A stretch of DNA of 64,000 bases from Sutcliffiella horikoshii DSM 8719 (GTDB lineage Bacteria; Bacillota; Bacilli; Bacillales; Bacillaceae_I), in assembly GCA_001648575.1 (NCBI GenBank), contig LQXN01000060.1, forward strand, positions 124,001-188,000, read 5' to 3'. A program made the position numbers and the translations under genes. The notes under the pieces were generated by a model that had not been told where the DNA came from, made no database searches, and saw only the letters and a program-made list of their open reading frames with translations. Within the stretch, counting starts at the first letter, position 1. Each line of letters opens with the position of its first letter. Of the stretch, positions 62,982 through 64,000 are shown in pieces.

Positions 62982-63053
62982 AAGAGCCCTCCCTTCTGTT
63001 CATTTAGTGTGTGTGTAGTGGTAAATGAACGGATTTTTTAAATCAATAACTTA

Positions 63054-63875
63054 TTAATTGGTTCCAGCTACGCGATCTACCTGATTTGCTTCTACATGGA
63101 TCTTAAAGTCCATTTTTGCGTTTTGATATTCGTTGCCTGCAGTTTCCTTAAGGCTAGTTCCGAAAAGGACATGTACATAATGTTGACGGGAAATGGTTTC
63201 ACCAAACAGAATACCTTTTTCCATCACTTTAACCGGATCATGGGACAATGTCCCTACTGAAGCTGCACTAGCTTTCTCTAGCTGAGCTTCAATATATTGC
63301 GCGCTTACAATAGCGGCAACAGGAGTATCCGCTGCTGCTTCTAGAGTTGCTTCAAGTTGCTCTACATCTGCTTCCCCTTCTATCACCACTATCTCCATTT
63401 TAGCGCCGTATAATTCTTGCAACATTTTCTCAAATTCAAGTTCACTCATATCATCTTCTTCTAAGTATGCTCTGAGAGAAGAATCAATAAACTCTGCATC
63501 TTGCACACCACCTGCATCCTTATTGAACACAAAAAGTGCTGTAGATTTATATTGGGAGAAGTCAATATCAGATGAATCTCCATACAGCTTTCCTGTAAAA
63601 CTTGCACTTAAGCTAATGCGGCGATCTGTACTGTTATTTTCAATTGTCTTCCATTCTTCAGCAATCTGAGACCTACTTGGAGCAAGGTAGCCAGAGGAGT
63701 AATCGAAACTAGCTTGTCCTCCACCGACAATCTCCACAATCGCATTTTTCACTTGACCTTGTGCTTTAGTGCTATCTGTAAACCATGAATACGTTCCAAA
63801 TCCCGCTCCTGCCACCAATACCCCTGCCAAAGCTGTACCAAGAACAGCTTTCTTCACACTTTTAATCTTTGTCAT
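63054..63875 (-). CDS. TasA/CalY (camelysin)-family-like secreted matrix protein
   Basis: A 273-residue secreted protein. The N-terminus MTKIKSVKKAVLGTALAGVLVAGAGFGTYSWFTDST is the type processed by signal peptidase SipW in TasA and CalY. The following part (ISLSASFTGKLYGDSSDIDFSQYKSTALFVFN; AKMDFKIHVEANQVD) keeps the beta-rich TasA-like pattern, but the middle with MEIVVIEGEADVEQLEATLEAAAD is longer than in usual camelysin. ATG 63875 after GGGGGAGGAATT is used. Its place near sinR suggests a SinR-controlled fibre or matrix protein. Confidence 0.72.
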   Translation of the reverse strand: MTKIKSVKKAVLGTALAGVLVAGAGFGTYSWFTDSTKAQGQVKNAIVEIVGGGQASFDYSSGYLAPSRSQIAEEWKTIENNSTDRRISLSASFTGKLYGDSSDIDFSQYKSTALFVFNKDAGGVQDAEFIDSSLRAYLEEDDMSELEFEKMLQELYGAKMEIVVIEGEADVEQLEATLEAAADTPVAAIVSAQYIEAQLEKASAASVGTLSHDPVKVMEKGILFGETISRQHYVHVLFGTSLKETAGNEYQNAKMDFKIHVEANQVDRVAGTN

Positions 63876-63931
63876 TACCTTAATTCCTCCCCCAACAATT
63901 TTGATTGCTACCATTTGGTAATATAGTTAAA

Positions 63932-64000
63932 TCAGTCGTTGTTGATTTCGTCCTCATACAACGCACCAAAGTCGATTTGTTTCGCATCAACCATAACAAC
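63932..64000 (-). CDS. C-terminal end of an unidentified protein (cut by window edge)
   Basis: The last 22 codons of an open frame ending in VDAKQIDFGALYEDEINND and a TGA stop. It continues beyond the right edge. It is the gene upstream of the CalY-like gene on the same strand, where a SipW or TasA-family gene would be expected; the visible part is too short to decide. Confidence 0.5.
   Translation of the reverse strand, partial: VVMVDAKQIDFGALYEDEINND

Overview
The window looks like a chromosome segment of an endospore-forming member of the Bacillaceae. Many genes match Bacillus subtilis families and several blocks keep B. subtilis gene order: fadN-fadA-fadE next to yuzL, a proline dehydrogenase and yusN-like coat genes, then yusU/yusV, and est-rnr-smpB-ssrA. 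Shine-Dalgarno sequences are strong and purine rich. The genus cannot be fixed from sequence alone. No phage, plasmid, CRISPR array or intact insertion sequence was seen. A ~125-bp intergenic repeat family recurs throughout.

Layout. 1-6.2 kb: fatty-acid beta-oxidation operon (fadN, fadA, start of fadE) behind a perfect FadR-like operator, then yuzL and proline dehydrogenase. 6.5-8.0 kb: two coat-like genes and a frame-broken lipoprotein gene. 8.3-13.4 kb: yusU, then a Fur-controlled siderophore-iron uptake system (two permeases, ATPase, FhuF-type reductase, divergent binding protein). 13.5-15.8 kb: a lipoprotein, a YueD-like reductase and a small HExxH membrane protease. 15.9-20.7 kb: a persulfide detoxification cluster under a CstR-type repressor, with seven operator-like palindromes. 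20.9-53.4 kb: a large carbohydrate regulon containing a GH35 galactosidase, two TIM-barrel isomerases, two Gfo/Idh oxidoreductases, ThuA, a LacI regulator, a GH94 1,2-beta-oligoglucan phosphorylase, a GH3 beta-glucosidase, two sets of CUT1 permeases, a lipoprotein sugar-binding protein, a giant CBM-like/solute-binding fusion, a DUF5696 protein, an NHL-YIP1 protein, a DUF1854/ABC exporter pair and an esterase. The palindrome TCGAAACGTTTCRA, or a weaker form of it, recurs in front of these units and suggests one LacI-family regulon for import and phosphorolysis of beta-1,2-gluco-oligosaccharides (sophorose series). 53.6-61.3 kb: housekeeping genes (VOC protein, Mpo1-like protein, SDR, soluble sensor kinase, tmRNA, SmpB, RNase R, carboxylesterase). 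61.4-64 kb: a biofilm control locus with sinI, sinR, a zinc-ribbon protein and a TasA/CalY-type secreted protein.

The most striking observation is at 61.7-62.1 kb. A class I c-di-GMP (GEMM) aptamer sits in the leader of a 48-codon sinI gene that is too small for routine ORF calling. Upstream is a perfect Spo0A box and a -10 hexamer. Downstream, the last bases of the aptamer (CCU) can pair in an 8-bp helix with the AGG of the sinI Shine-Dalgarno sequence. This predicts a c-di-GMP ON switch for the SinR antagonist, so that Spo0A-P and c-di-GMP would converge on one matrix decision.

Other notable items are terminator hairpins duplicated on both sides of a MITE-like repeat at two loci, two arrays with a ~21-bp period between convergent genes, and a DUF1854/ABC exporter that appears to belong to the glucan regulon.
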